Assembly: GCF_000708205.1 (NCBI RefSeq)
Contig: NW_014575561.1
Coordinates: forward strand, 442,299 to 506,298
Source: Mixia osmundae IAM 14324
Lineage: Eukaryota; Basidiomycota; Mixiomycetes; Mixiales; Mixiaceae
DNA: 64,000 bases
Direction: 5' to 3'
Shown here: positions 1 through 10,765 of the stretch, in pieces
How the letters are laid out: each line of letters starts with the position of its first letter
How positions within the stretch are numbered: the stretch's first letter is position 1
The notes under the pieces: generated by a model
Told to the model about the DNA's origin: nothing
Seen by the model: the letters and a program-made list of their open reading frames with translations, nothing else
Database searches by the model: none
Program-made: the position numbers and the translations under genes

Positions 1-1145
1 TGTTGGTCGAGATGACGACTTTGCGCGTCTTTGCAGGTGCGGGCTCAAAGACAAAAAGTTGTTGCTCGCTCGTGAGGCCAGCGTGCAGCGGTAGCGGCAA
101 GAGCTTGGACGCTCCAGCGGGTAGATCATACATCTGCTCTGTTATGTCCTCTGCGCAGCGGTCGATCTCTTCCCTCCCGGTGAGGAAGATGAGAATATCA
201 CCCGCTGGCATCTTGAGATGAATGTCCAACACCGCCTTGACGGCCGCCCGAACATAGTCCGTTACTGGCTCGTCGAGATATGCCACTTCGACAGGATACA
301 TCCTGCCTTCCAAGCTGATGATAGCAGCATCATCTTGCGTTCTATCTGCGCCGTCGATGTTGCTGTTGAAGTAGTTGAGGAACGCCTGAGCATCGATGGT
401 AGCCGACGAAACAATCAACCTCAGTTCCGGACGTTTCTTCCTGACTTTCTTCAGCAAGCCGAGCAATAGATCGGTGTAGGATGATCGTTCGTGAGCCTCA
501 TCGATCATGATGACGCTGTATTTCGACAGCAAAGGGTCGAGCATGGCCTCACGAAAGAGCATGCCGTCTGTCATGTACTTTATTCGTGTGCGAGTGGGCG
601 ACGAGAGATCTTCGAATCGGATCGTGTAGCCTACTTCGTCTCCCAGCAAGCTGCCTACTTCCTGTGCCACTCGAGCGGCTACAGATGTTGCTGCTACTCG
701 TCGAGGCTGAGTGCAGCCTATCACGCGTCCTTGGGCTGCCCAGCCTGCCTCGAACAGATATTGTGGAATCTCTGCACTGGCATGTCAGTGAACACTGTGA
801 TGATGTGTGGCAGGCGTACGGGTCGTCTTGCCACATCCTGTCTGGCCGACGACGATGAGGACAGGGTAGCGCTCGACGAGGTGTAGCAGCTTTGTGCCTG
901 CATGCGCCCATCAGCCGACAGCTACCCTCCAAAGGCATTGCTTACGTTGCTTGTAGACGGGCAGTCGCTGTCGCTGAGACGTCAAGCTGAGATGGGCATA
1001 CTGATTTGCAGATGATGCCGCCAAAGCGTCTTCATTGCCCGTCTCGCGGTCGATTGTCGAGCCTGTTGCATCCCCTTCAGCGCTGTGCACAAAGACAGAA
1101 AGCGGGCGTACCCGGTGCGACTGTGCCGGGCTTCCAGAAGGCCAT
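1..1145 (-). CDS. DEAH-box ATP-dependent RNA helicase, DHX35-like (3' part outside window)
   Basis: Superfamily 2 RNA helicase of the DEAH/RHA group, closest by eye to human DHX35, a spliceosome-associated helicase that unwinds RNA with ATP. The N-terminus MAFWKPGTVAPG mirrors DHX35 FWRPGTEGPG. Then follow the Q-motif-like LPVYKQR, Walker A GQTGCGKTT, TQPRRVAATS (motif Ia), IDEAHERS (motif II), VSSATIDAQ (motif III) and FLTGREE (motif IV region). Three introns are inferred: about 1077-1111, 903-948 and 770-815; the last one splits the P-loop from QIPQYL. The start at 1145 is chosen because it restores the conserved FWKPG head. The gene runs off the left edge, so the C-terminal helicase, winged-helix and OB domains are not seen. 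It is divergent from the gene at 1238, with 92 bp between the starts. The family is sure; the orthology to DHX35 is probable. Confidence 0.9.
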
Positions 1146-1237
1146 GCAAGGAGCAGCTGCCCCTCGGCCGGCTGGCTCTTTGCTGCCGTTCGCTCGACGC
1201 GTTCGATGGCTTCGTGTTGACGCTGAGGCAGCAGGTG

Positions 1238-1843
1238 ATGCGCCTTGCCTGGCTCGCACTCGGCGCCCTGGGAGTGCCAGTCGCATGGCATGCACACCAC
1301 CTGATCACAGGAGGCACACTGCGCCCGCTCTTCACGCCACCTTACGAGCAATTGCCCCTCATCAATTCGTCTTTGGCCAACGCACTCGGCAAGCTTTCGC
1401 TCGTACAGAATATGACATTCGACATCAGCATGGCACTAGCGATGAATCAGTCTACCTCCAGCGCGTGCTTCTTCATGAAGCATCCACTGCCTTTCGAGAG
1501 GCTGCGCGCAGATCTAGATATTCAGTCCATCACGGTACAAGCGGTCCACAACGACACGACGTATGCATACTTTCGGCACCACTTCAGTCATCCGCTCTTG
1601 GCGAACAATGATACATATGTGATCAAGAGTGGCCAATCAGCACGCTCGCCGACGATACCCAATGTCAAGCTCATCCGTGGCTGGCAAGGTTCGTTTCCCC
1701 TCATCATGACGCGCGACAGGCGGATGGATCTCTATACTTCTGTACACCTCACCATCCACACACCTTTCTCAGCACGGCCATTCTCCTTGGCACTACCTTA
1801 CAATCAGTTGGGCGTCCCGTTCAATCCAATCTTGCGAGGATAA
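1238..1843 (+). CDS. Uncharacterised membrane-anchored or secreted protein
   Basis: A 201-residue open frame without introns. It begins with a hydrophobic stretch at residues 2-22 (LAWLALGALGVPVAW), which could be a signal peptide or a type II anchor. Several NxS/T sequons (NSS, NMT, NQS, NDT) support passage through the secretory pathway. The rest has alternating hydrophobic residues with LTIHTPFS near the C-terminus, compatible with a beta-rich fold. I recognise no family. The start is the first ATG that puts the hydrophobic segment at the N-terminus; longer readings of the frame would run into the divergent helicase gene. The 3' end lies 40 bp from the convergent LETM1 gene. Confidence 0.55.
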   Translation: MRLAWLALGALGVPVAWHAHHLITGGTLRPLFTPPYEQLPLINSSLANALGKLSLVQNMTFDISMALAMNQSTSSACFFMKHPLPFERLRADLDIQSITVQAVHNDTTYAYFRHHFSHPLLANNDTYVIKSGQSARSPTIPNVKLIRGWQGSFPLIMTRDRRMDLYTSVHLTIHTPFSARPFSLALPYNQLGVPFNPILRG

Positions 1844-1883
1844 AGCAGTCTGAAGAGGTGTGCATTGGATCACAAGTGCACGT

Positions 1884-4253
1884 TCATTCGTCAGAGACAA
1901 TGTCCTCCTTGCGCGGACCCTTTTCGTCCTTCTTGGCGCGCAGATGGCGACTCTGACCAATCACAGACTGGGCTGTCGACTCTTCGTCCAAGACGATGCC
2001 GAGGCCTTCGTCTTGCGCAAGCGCGAGCACATGCTCAAGCGGTACGCGTTGGTCATGATCGACTGTCAAACATCCTTTCAGCATGCTTCACGCGGAACAT
2101 CAGAGAGACCGAGACTGACCGTCGAGCTTTTCGATGAGGATATCGATGGAAGCATCGTCGGGAGTATGCTTGATCGCCTTGAGCGCTTTGCGCAGGTCGG
2201 CAGCAGAGATCATGTTGTCAGGACCCATATTGATCAAGTTCATCCTCGAGCCCACTTCTTCATCGAATTCCTGTAGCTGCTTGTCAATCTTGGTAATCAT
2301 CGACTTGACACGTTTGGCCAGTGAAGCAGAGGCACTGTCAGAGTTTTCCTCGGCTTCTTCGCCAGATTCGTTGTTCTCTTCCATGAGCCTCGCCAAATCC
2401 TGTCGTTCGGCAAGCACGCTGGATTTGGCAGAGAGAATACTTAGCGCCTCGCCCAGCTCATGCACCTGGTCCTTGCTCATTCTGACATCCTCCTTGTCAG
2501 GCTGGGAAGCTTCGACCTGTTGCTCCGGCAGCATCTCCTCTGCCTGTCCTCTCTCGGCAGTCGCCTTTTCTCGCTCTGCCTCCTCTGCTTCCAGCTCGGC
2601 AGCTTCTTCGGCATCCTTCTTGGCCTTGCGTTCTTCCGCTTCTCGCTCCTCTTGTTCGCGCTCGTCCTCGATGAGCTCTTCTTGTTGCTTCAGTACGTCA
2701 AGTCGTTGCTTGTACGAAGCCGAATCGCTCGCTACCTTTAGCTCCGCTTCGCTCAACTGTACGTGCCAGAACGGACGCGTAAGCAGTGAAGGCTACAAAT
2801 GACCCGCGACTGACCAAGTAGTCTGGCAAGCTGGCCAAAGTATCCTTGAGGCTCATAAGATGCCCTTGACCCGATGAGTCCTCCTTGAAACTGAATGCCT
2901 TGCTTAGGATCAACAGAGTGCCGGACATTTCGCGATGGACATGTAGATCGATCCACTGGCCAAGCTCGTCGCGCAGTCGTTCTGGTGTATGCGTACCCGT
3001 CCTGATTCCTCTCGACTGGCAAGCTTGTGCTAGCTCACGATCCGACAAATGCTCTATGCCTTCCTTGTCAATCACTTCGTCATCCTTTCTGAGCTTGGCC
3101 ATTCTGTTTCGGATGGTGTAGCGCAAGAAATTGTCTGTGCCAAAGGCGTTGATGTTCATGTATCTACACATGCTGACCAATTGCGGTCTTGACAGGTTGT
3201 CGAGCGTGAGGTCTTCTTCGAACAAGCGAGCAACGGTCACGATATCAGTAGTCGAGGGCGATTCTCCTGTAGATCGGACCTGGAGAGCTCTCACACTTGA
3301 GACATGACAAGTCTGAAGAGCGGGAAATCTACCTTGCGGAAGAACTCTTTGAATTCCTCGGAATCGCGGATCTTGTCGGCAGATTTCATGCCGGTCTCTC
3401 TGAGTGTCTCTTGCAGGAACTTGGCCATCTCCAGTCGGACCTTGAGCAGCTTGCGTTTCTTTTCTTCCTCCTTGTATTTGTCTTCGAACGTGCTCGGCAG
3501 CATGTTTGGGAACAGCTTGAGCGCGACGGGCAAGAGCAATTCCATGAAGGGCACGATCAAGAAGACCGAGAACGGTATCAATCTCAACAGGTCTTGCGTC
3601 GTTCGCTTGAGCTGCCTCTTCTCACGCCGAGTGAGCTTGTGACCCTGCAGTAGTCGCTTCTGCAGCCTGGCACTGATCGCTATCTCCTTGCCGAGCAGTT
3701 TTGTTCCGTGCCAATAGTGTGATGCCTCAGTTTTGACCTTGGTCCATATCCTTGTCATGAGAGGTGCTTTCGGCTTGTCGACCGCTTTGGAAGAGCTTTC
3801 CTTCTTGGCAGGCGGATCAACAGCTTCGGCTTTCTCGGACACGCCTTCCTCTGCATTGCTCGGCGCAGCCTGTTTGCTAGTGCTCGCGGCTGCTTTGGTT
3901 TCGCTCCGAAGAGTCTCAGATGAATTGCTGGTCCCTTTGAAAGGCGGCGGGCCGCTGGACGAGGGCGTAGTAGGCTGGGTCTCTGAGCTGTACCATCGCG
4001 GAGCTCCTATTCTCCTGCGGCCTACCCTTCTTGCCGGTATCAGTCCTCTTCTGAGCGCGATATCTCCAACAGATAGATGCAATGTCGCTTGAGAAGTCGT
4101 CCTTCTTGTTGGCGTGGCTGTAAGAGTGGACAAGGCTCGGAGAGTGGCAGCGTGCCTGACATAAGCATCATGTCCCGACAGACGAGGCAGCGCTGCCACC
4201 ATGCCATTCCTTCGAGCCAGGCCTAAGCCTAGCTGTCCGCTTCTGGTTGACAT
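1884..4253 (-). CDS. LETM1/Mdm38-like mitochondrial inner-membrane protein
   Basis: LETM1-family protein of the mitochondrial inner membrane, needed for K+/H+ exchange and linked to ribosome binding and membrane insertion in yeast Mdm38. The N-terminus is basic and Ser/Thr-rich like a matrix targeting signal. A transmembrane segment follows (LIPFSVFLIVPFMELLLPVAL), then the conserved LETM1 ribosome-binding-like domain with ARLFEEDLTLDNLSRPQLV, NAFGTDNFLRY and LILSKAF, then a long Glu/Ala/Lys coiled coil and a C-terminal EF-hand-like tail (VDHDQRVPLEHVL). Four exons are inferred, with introns near 3284-3334, 2760-2819 and 2067-2111. Each junction restores the family alignment; two donors read GTCAGT. 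It is convergent with the unknown gene at 1238 and divergent from the zinc-finger gene at 4434, sharing a 180-bp promoter interval. Confidence 0.92.
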
Positions 4254-4433
4254 GAGCAGCGCTCAAGTGGTGGACATGCAGCGGCCGAATGGCATTGACA
4301 TTTGCGCCTGACAAGTCGATGACGAGTCGCACGTCGCGCCGAGAATTCGAGTGGCGTCGGCTCCTCCCTGTGCCCTTGAGCCAAGCCGAGCCAAGCTCAC
4401 GAGCTGGCTGTCCCTCTCTCTTCTGCGCGAGTG

Positions 4434-6422
4434 ATGTCGCTCTTTGGTGCCATAGGCGATCGCTCGCCCGTGCTTCAGCATCGACCCTTCTTCCATGATT
4501 ACATCACCTCAGCGGGCATCTCACCCGTCACATCGCCAACAGTCCCATCAATGCCCCATCGCGCGACCAACGGTCCGGTGACCCATGCAGATCTCCCTAC
4601 ACCACTTCCGGCTGCACCTCAAGATCTAGCGGAGCATTATCATTCAGCGCACAAGCGAACATTCTCACTTCCTACCGAGCCAGCTCGCATACAAGCTCAC
4701 GAGACTGATCCCATGGTGACTGCACCCATACTGAGCCAACCTGTCCCCGGCAGAACGTTGATAGGCACCTCACCACCCGGTCTGACGAGACATCCCTCTA
4801 TGACTTGGCCGGCAAGACTTATGACCCCGCCAGATTCGCCCATTAGCAAGAAAGCCGCTCTAGCGCCACTCGTCGGTCTGCAGTATGACGATCCCTGGAC
4901 GGCCGTAGAAGTGCTGTGCTTCGCTGTCTCACTACCAGCGTGATACAGTAGCTCATTGCTGGATGATGCGACAGGCTCGAGGAGAACATGAAGCTGCATC
5001 TACGGCTCGATAGTGCTAGAAAGGCAGTCAAGGAGTGCGAGGATCAGGTCGAGACGCGAGACAAAAGGCTCGAGATCGTCGAACGAGCTTACATGCAGCT
5101 CGAAGATGAATTCGTCAGGCTCAAAGTGAGATGGGCTTCTGGTTGCGATGCCGAGCTAAGCGCACGGAAAGTCAGGAGGGCCATGCGCTCTACTACATCT
5201 TGATCGATCTCGAAACGCATCCAGTGAGTTTCTTGATGTCAGAGAGGCAATGCCTCTGACAAAGTCGAGGAATTGGAGTTCTCGCCAGCACTCATGAGCG
5301 CACCGGGAGAAGCGGTTGAGAAACTTCTGCACGATTTGGAGGCTTCCTCGGCCATCACGCGAGGAGCAAGGGCCGTCTTCATCTTCCTCGCCAATCTCTA
5401 TGACCCTGCCCCGCTCGTACTGCCCTTCATCGAAGCACTGCGCGTGACCCATATCAATCATACTTTGCTCATCGATCGTCCACTCGAACACGATGCTCTT
5501 CAGGGTCTTTACAAGAGTAGCCAGAGGGCTTTTCCCGGTATGCAGCCAGACTGATTCGCACTCGCAGACTGGATAGAGACCTGGGCTTCGACGCCATCTG
5601 TGCAAGGTGTTATACTGGCAGTTGGTCTCGCGGATGAGACGACACAGCATCTCGCCGATCATATGGACAAGATATTCAGTCTCTCCGACAACTTCGCGGC
5701 AGACGATCGCATGGCGAGAATCGAGCTCGACGGCGTCTTTGCAATCAGTAGCCCGATCGAGCCATCAGAGCATGAAGTATCAGACGCCGCATCTGTCATC
5801 GAAGAAGCTGCCGACGAACCAGACCAAGTCACACAGACCGTCAGAGTGATAGTAAAGGGCGTTGTGCCCGGAATGGATAGCTTCTGCACACCACGCAGCA
5901 GATCAAAAGGTCGAAGTAATTCGAAAGCAGATCGAGCACGTCAGAGCAAGAGTCTCTGCAAAAGTCCCATCGGTAGCTGGACCACCATCAAGACAAAGTC
6001 ACTGCAATATGAAGAGAACGACGTGCCAAAGATCGACTCGACAAAGCAACTCACAAAGCAGACCGTGCCGCCCTGCAACAACTTTTACCTCACAAAGGCA
6101 GGACATGGTTATCAGCATGCTGCGACGGGCTGAGCATCTTCTGTTCCGCAGGAGGGATGTTATAACAAGCGCTGCACCTACGAGCATCGCTATCGCTTGA
6201 CCGACAAGCAGCTCCATCAGATGCGCACGGGAGCTAAGAATGCTGTCTGTGCCAACATGCGACAGACCAAGAGCTGCTCTGCAGGTCAGTGCAAACCACA
6301 ATCGCTAGCTCTGCGTTGACATGACAACAGGCGATGACTGCATCTTCGGCCACAAATGTCCGCGTGGCAAAAAGTGCGACAACCTCGCTTCATGTCCGTT
6401 CTCGCTAGCCGGAATGCACTAG
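4434..6422 (+). CDS. CCCH zinc-finger protein with DUF7923-like central domain
   Basis: A multi-exon protein. Residues 1-155 are low-complexity and Pro/Ser/Thr-rich, probably disordered. Next comes a short coiled coil (SARKAVKECEDQVETRDKR), then a mixed alpha/beta domain containing HALYYILIDLE and VFIFLANLYDP that resembles the DUF7923 domain of fungal tandem-CCCH proteins. The C-terminus carries Cys/His pairs typical of CCCH fingers: NKRCTYEHRY, then AVCANMRQTKSCSAGDDC and FGHKCPRGKKCDN. Such proteins usually bind RNA; the target is unknown. At least four introns are needed; one near 5221 may be only 19 nt long (see findings). The start at 4434 is the first ATG of the frame. The 3' end is only 7 bp from the convergent DUF1264 gene. 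Family assignment of the central domain is tentative. Confidence 0.75.
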
Positions 6423-6429
6423 CGCTCTA

Positions 6430-7151
6430 TCATTTCTTCAATGTGGCTGGCACGATCTGAAGCTGGATGGTCTCGCCTGTGCGCTCGCCTAGGTCCGCAT
6501 CGAGTGGCTGCTCCGTCTTGGGCAAGTAGAGCGCTCGCTCTTTCTTCTTGTCCTCTGTCGAGATCCCGAGTGCCTTGTCGCGCGCCGCGAGCTTGTCAGG
6601 ATCGACCTGCCCGTCTTCTGTGAATGCCATCATGATGACGGGCGGTCCGAGAGGAAGATGAGGGTGGCGATCGATCTGCCACGTATGAATGGTCTTGCCG
6701 AAAGTCTCGTGGAGTGCGACCATGACAGTCTTCTCGACGGTAGCATTGATGGGACCTTCTTGATCTTTCTTGCTGGCAACGACGAGCATGCCCGATTCGA
6801 CTTCGTACTTGTGCGAGTGCCAATCTGTGCCACCATGAGCGCGAGTGCAGATCCAGAGAGCGGTGGGTTACATTTCTTCTCTTCATCGTCGAGGGTCTTG
6901 TAGACATCAGCACTGACGATGTACTCGATCCCGATCAGACGAGCATCGGGGCCGTCGCTATCGTACACAAGACATTGATGAAGTCCGCCATGACCGGACG
7001 CGCAGCAATAATGATGCGCTTCCACTTGTCTTGTTCGATCGTCACTGTTGTAGTGGAAAGCGCAGAGATGCTGATGAATGGCTTCCAGCGGCTTAAAAGG
7101 GTGCGACATTCTCACAGCCGGCGAGAGCGAGTTGGCCACCGAGGCGAGCAT
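6430..7151 (-). CDS. DUF1264 (oil-body-associated-protein-like) protein
   Basis: About 220 residues with strong similarity to the DUF1264 family, known in plants as oil-body-associated proteins (OBAP) and widespread in fungi. Visible family signatures are HLCAFHYNSDD, RQVEAHHYC, CLVYDSDGPDARLIGIEYI, HSHKYEVESGML, HTWQIDRHPHLPLGPPVIM and MAFTEDGQ. One intron near 6817-6871 joins DDEEKK to WHSHKYEV. The start at 7151 (MLASVANSLSP) is the first ATG before the family's conserved part. The biochemical role is unknown; lipid-droplet association is only inferred from plant members. It is intact and of normal length. Confidence 0.88.
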
Positions 7152-7731
7152 CTTATGTAGACGCGATGCGTGCACGGGCCGTGTGACTGGATAAATCGAT
7201 CCGTCCGTGAGGCTGAGATCGAGTGAAGCTGCGGTGCACAGGCACAGGTAGAGTACAGCCCTGCCAGACAGACCAAGCCCACGAAGTCAGCGGACGGCGG
7301 ACGTCAATCACGATCTGGAGCAAGTGCCCCACCGCCACCGAAAGCAGACTTCGCGTCCCAGGTCACGTGCAACTTCATCTGGCTTGACGAGCAAGAAGTA
7401 TCTGATCTATCTTGCATTTCTTCGGACCTTCGGACGTAGTTCTCCTGATCGTCGGACTACGACGCAACAGCGATGAGCCATGTCGGAAGCCGAGCCTGCC
7501 CTTGCCGTGTTTCGACCTCGGCGTTGCTCTATCTCCTTTCCGCGGCGTTGTCACGAGGTCCTTTGGCGTTCCGTCGACAAAGTCTGCACACAATCTGCGA
7601 TTCAAATCTACCTCTTTCAGGTTCACAGACAATCCGTCATCAAGAAGGGTTGTGCTGGTCGCCGCTTTGGACCGTAGTTTCAGCGACATACGTCCCTCTT
7701 GCTCGCTACGTGACATTGGCTGCGGCTCAAG
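7152..7731. other. Intergenic region between DUF1264 gene and secreted-protein cluster
   Basis: A 580-bp divergent interval. Open frames exist on both strands but overlap each other, have no recognisable domain and no plausible signal peptide, so I call no gene. It presumably holds the promoters of the flanking divergent genes and marks the left border of the secreted-protein array. Confidence 0.5.
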
Positions 7732-8456
7732 ATGTTGCTAGGTGTCATCGCGACACTGATCAATCTTCACCGTTGTATAGCGCCGCCAATGCCTGAGGCA
7801 GAACAACAATACTGTGTAGGCATGCCGGAAATCACGACGGTCTGCAGTGGACGCGTCGCCTACGATGGCCACCAATGGCCCTACTATACTATTGCTACTC
7901 TTCATCATCCGAACAAGACAGACGATGGTGGTTCTTACGATATATCGATGCTCTTCTCTGTGCGAGCGTCGAGTTATGATTATGCCGCGCCAATCTACTG
8001 TCTGACCGCCCCGCGGGAGTACCAAGCGCCAACTTGCGTCCTGACCGGCCACGAAGTCGTTGGTCAGAGACTTTTTCTCTATGCGCATGCGCAAGGCAGC
8101 CTGACTCTCGCCGACGTCTTGGCGGGAAACGATATCATCAGCGAGGCTGTCACGACCTGCTGCGACGCCCAATGGCATATGCCCTTTGGATGCTCCTTGC
8201 CTGATTGTGAGCCATGCCGGCCAGCCTGTTGATGTTCACTGACAGCATCGCAGCGGGACTCGCTCTCTCTCAACCAACGCTCAGATTCCAGTGCGGCGTC
8301 GAAAGTGCCTCAGAAATCATACCCAGTACAGGGATTCGCTGTGGCAAAATGTTTGCAGGAGCGAAGAACGGCAAGTGCGAGGAGCGGCCGATGGAGATGC
8401 CAGTGTGGACTAGAACAATGGACAGAAGGTGTATTCGGGTACCTCAAATTTCGTAA
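7732..8456 (+). CDS. Cluster secreted Cys-rich protein 1 (subgroup A)
   Basis: Predicted secreted protein of 225 residues and a candidate effector of unknown function. Residues 1-17 form a hydrophobic signal-like segment (MLLGVIATLINLHRC). Family marks in order are YC-x9-C (YCVGMPEITTVC), a SxLFSVRAS strand, YCLTAPREYQAPTC, the central CCDAQW motif, LRFQCG and RCGKMF, then a closing Cys. One 47-nt intron (8207-8253, donor GTGAGC, branch CTGAC) lies ten residues after the CC..W motif, in phase 1, as in its neighbour at 9737. The two proteins align end to end, including the C-terminal EMPVWT / EEPIWT block. No known domain is recognised. Confidence 0.75.
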
Positions 8457-9736
8457 ACAGGCGGCTACTGGCACACCGGCGTAGGCCATACCGGGGGACC
8501 AGCATACATCATTCGAATGTGCGGACGACCTCTCAAAGGCATGCATCAGCTCGTGCGAGTCTTCACAGTGTGTGCGCTCGAGTTTTATGGGTTGCAGAGG
8601 GAGCGCGTCCAATTGATACAATTATGAGAAGCTCTTTTCTCTTGAATCTCACCGTCTCAACATTGTCTCTATATTTCGGTCGCTCACGCTTGCCATCTAT
8701 TTGCCGCCTGAGTGAATGCATTGTGGAGCAGTCAAGGACTCTAGAGAGCCTGTCTTTGTGTGTGCGTGTGTGTGAGATTCGCATAGCCACTGCGTAGGTA
8801 GCTAGCCTGTGCATTGCGATCGTCGTCCTGATCGATGAAGCGAGATAGACACCCCGACTTGCTGAGAAAGTAGAGGACCACGTCTCCACACGCGGAACTA
8901 GCCAATCCTCAGATGGCGAGTCTATACCAAGGCAGCGGTCACGAACAAAGCGCAGACGCGATCAGCCAGATAGTGTGAGTCGGACGACGCGACTGCTGTC
9001 GCTTGATCCCCAACTCCCGAGCGTGTCCTGGTTCCTTTGTAAGCGTGCTCCCTATGGGTCAATAAGCAATTGCCCCAACGGTCCAGATGTTCGATGCTGA
9101 CCAGACCGCCTCGCTTAGTCTAACCGAAGGCATGTCGAATGTCGATGCTCCTTCGAGAAATGATCTCTGAACTCCCCTTCGCGACGGAACATGTCATCAT
9201 TGACCAACTTCTCTGAGCTGCGAGCTCGTCAATGGTCCCACCAGCAAGCCAACTAGCTATGACACACATCAATATCGATGTAATCGATGCAGGAGTGGCT
9301 CGGGATGTACCACCATGTCGGAACGATCTCGTACGACAGTCATCATATCTTCACCAGATGTCACTGCATACTGCAGCAGAATACAGCGATGGTCGTATGT
9401 GTTCCGTATGAGAGCAAGCGAGGAGCGAGTCGGCCTCGAGCTCGACGAGTACATACGATGATCCCAACGCCTCTAGGCCGTCGTCGGCAAGTTCGTCCTC
9501 AGGGGACATCCCCAGCGTATCTCGGCAACCATCACGCACGCAAGGTCCGGATCTCGGTCGTCATATTCCCTAGATGAGGAATGCAGTTTTTGTCTTCTCG
9601 CTCAGATCTTTGCTTCGGCCATACCATTGCTTTGTCGCTCAGGCACAGTCGATACAATCGAGGTGCCGTAAATCGACGCACGAGTAGACCAGGGCAATCA
9701 AGCATTAGCAAGCTCTTGGGCGGCGACGCAATTCCG
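8457..9736. other. Long gene-poor interval inside the cluster
   Basis: Nearly 1.3 kb with no convincing gene. Reading frames are short and lack domains or the family's Cys motifs. I saw no terminal inverted repeats or transposase remnants. Bases 8554-8570 (tgcgagtcttcacagtg) recur downstream of the paralogue at 10597, suggesting this side was duplicated together with the genes. A TG-rich patch lies at 8757-8773. Confidence 0.4.
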
Positions 9737-10465
9737 ATGTTGCTCTACCTGATTGTGTCAATCGCGCTCGCGACCTGCGCTAGTGCCGACGATGACAAAG
9801 AGAAGCTATACTGCGTAGCTATGCCCACTTATTCGACCAGATGCTCACATCGAATCGTCTCTGATGGTCAGGAATGGTCTTTCGGAACGGCAGTAGAGCT
9901 CGTACACCATCCCCTCCCAGGCAAAACAACTGAGGCCACTTCGATGTTGTTTGCTGTCCGAGCCTCAATCTATGAGCACGCTAAGCGCCTTCAGTGTACT
10001 CCTACTTACGGCGAGCGCCCGGCGCCTATCTGCCAATTGACAGAAGAGCACGTCGTAGGTCCTGCTGCCGTTGATCTAGTCGGCAAGGCTCTGGGCGATC
10101 TCGACATGGTCAGTGTGGCAGCAGCTAGCCCCGCTATTAAGAATGCCGTCTTTACGTGCTGCCGTGCCGAATGGCAGATGCGATTTACCTGCTCACTACC
10201 GCTCAGTGGGTCCTCAAGTCTCTCCGTAATGCGAGACTAAAACATAGAAGCAGCGGCGATCCTGCTGGCCAGACCAAAGACATATCTCACTTGTGGCGAT
10301 ACAGAGCAGAGCTATGATCGCATACCTGGCACAGATTTGCGATGCATCGACCTCTTCCCTATCCCAGAGTATGGTATATGCGAACAGCCGCAGATGGAGG
10401 AGCCCATATGGACGAAAGCGGCCAGCGATGGAAGGTGCACCCGGACGCCTTACCATCCCTACTGA
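9737..10465 (+). CDS. Cluster secreted Cys-rich protein 2 (subgroup A)
   Basis: Paralogue of the gene at 7732; 226 residues after removal of a 48-nt intron (10206-10253, phase 1). The signal peptide is MLLYLIVSIALATCASA. Conserved marks are YC-x9-C (YCVAMPTYSTRC), SMLFAVRAS, APIC, CCRAEW, YLTCG and a C-terminal EEPIWT...RC. The internal start at 9737 is preferred over an upstream in-frame ATG at 9581 because only the former gives a signal peptide. Exon lengths and intron phase match the first copy, although protein identity is modest, so the pair is old. Function unknown; likely secreted. Confidence 0.75.
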
Positions 10466-10765
10466 TTCGGACATACTAAGACTGCAAGCTCAGCAGACCC
10501 AAATCTTGGTGATAAAGCTGCGCGAATAATGGACTGCGGTCCTATGAGCAATGATGATGACATCTGCATTGCATCCCTGAAAGCAGTCTGAAGGCCTGCG
10601 AGTCTTCACAGTGTAGGCTGCTGTGATTCGGATGTCATTGATTTTGACATTGGTTTGACATCGCGTATCGACCGAATCATAAATCACATGCTCAGAAGTC
10701 GGGTAGCTAATCTCGCTCCTACGATAGCGAGCTCTCGATCGTTCAGCAATAGCACGAGGGCTAGC

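Noticed and set aside
5156-5662. Minus-strand frame inside the CCCH gene
   Set aside because: Antisense shadow of a well-supported coding exon; no domain.
8457-9736. Transposable element filling the gap
   Set aside because: No terminal repeats, target duplication or transposase/reverse-transcriptase similarity seen.
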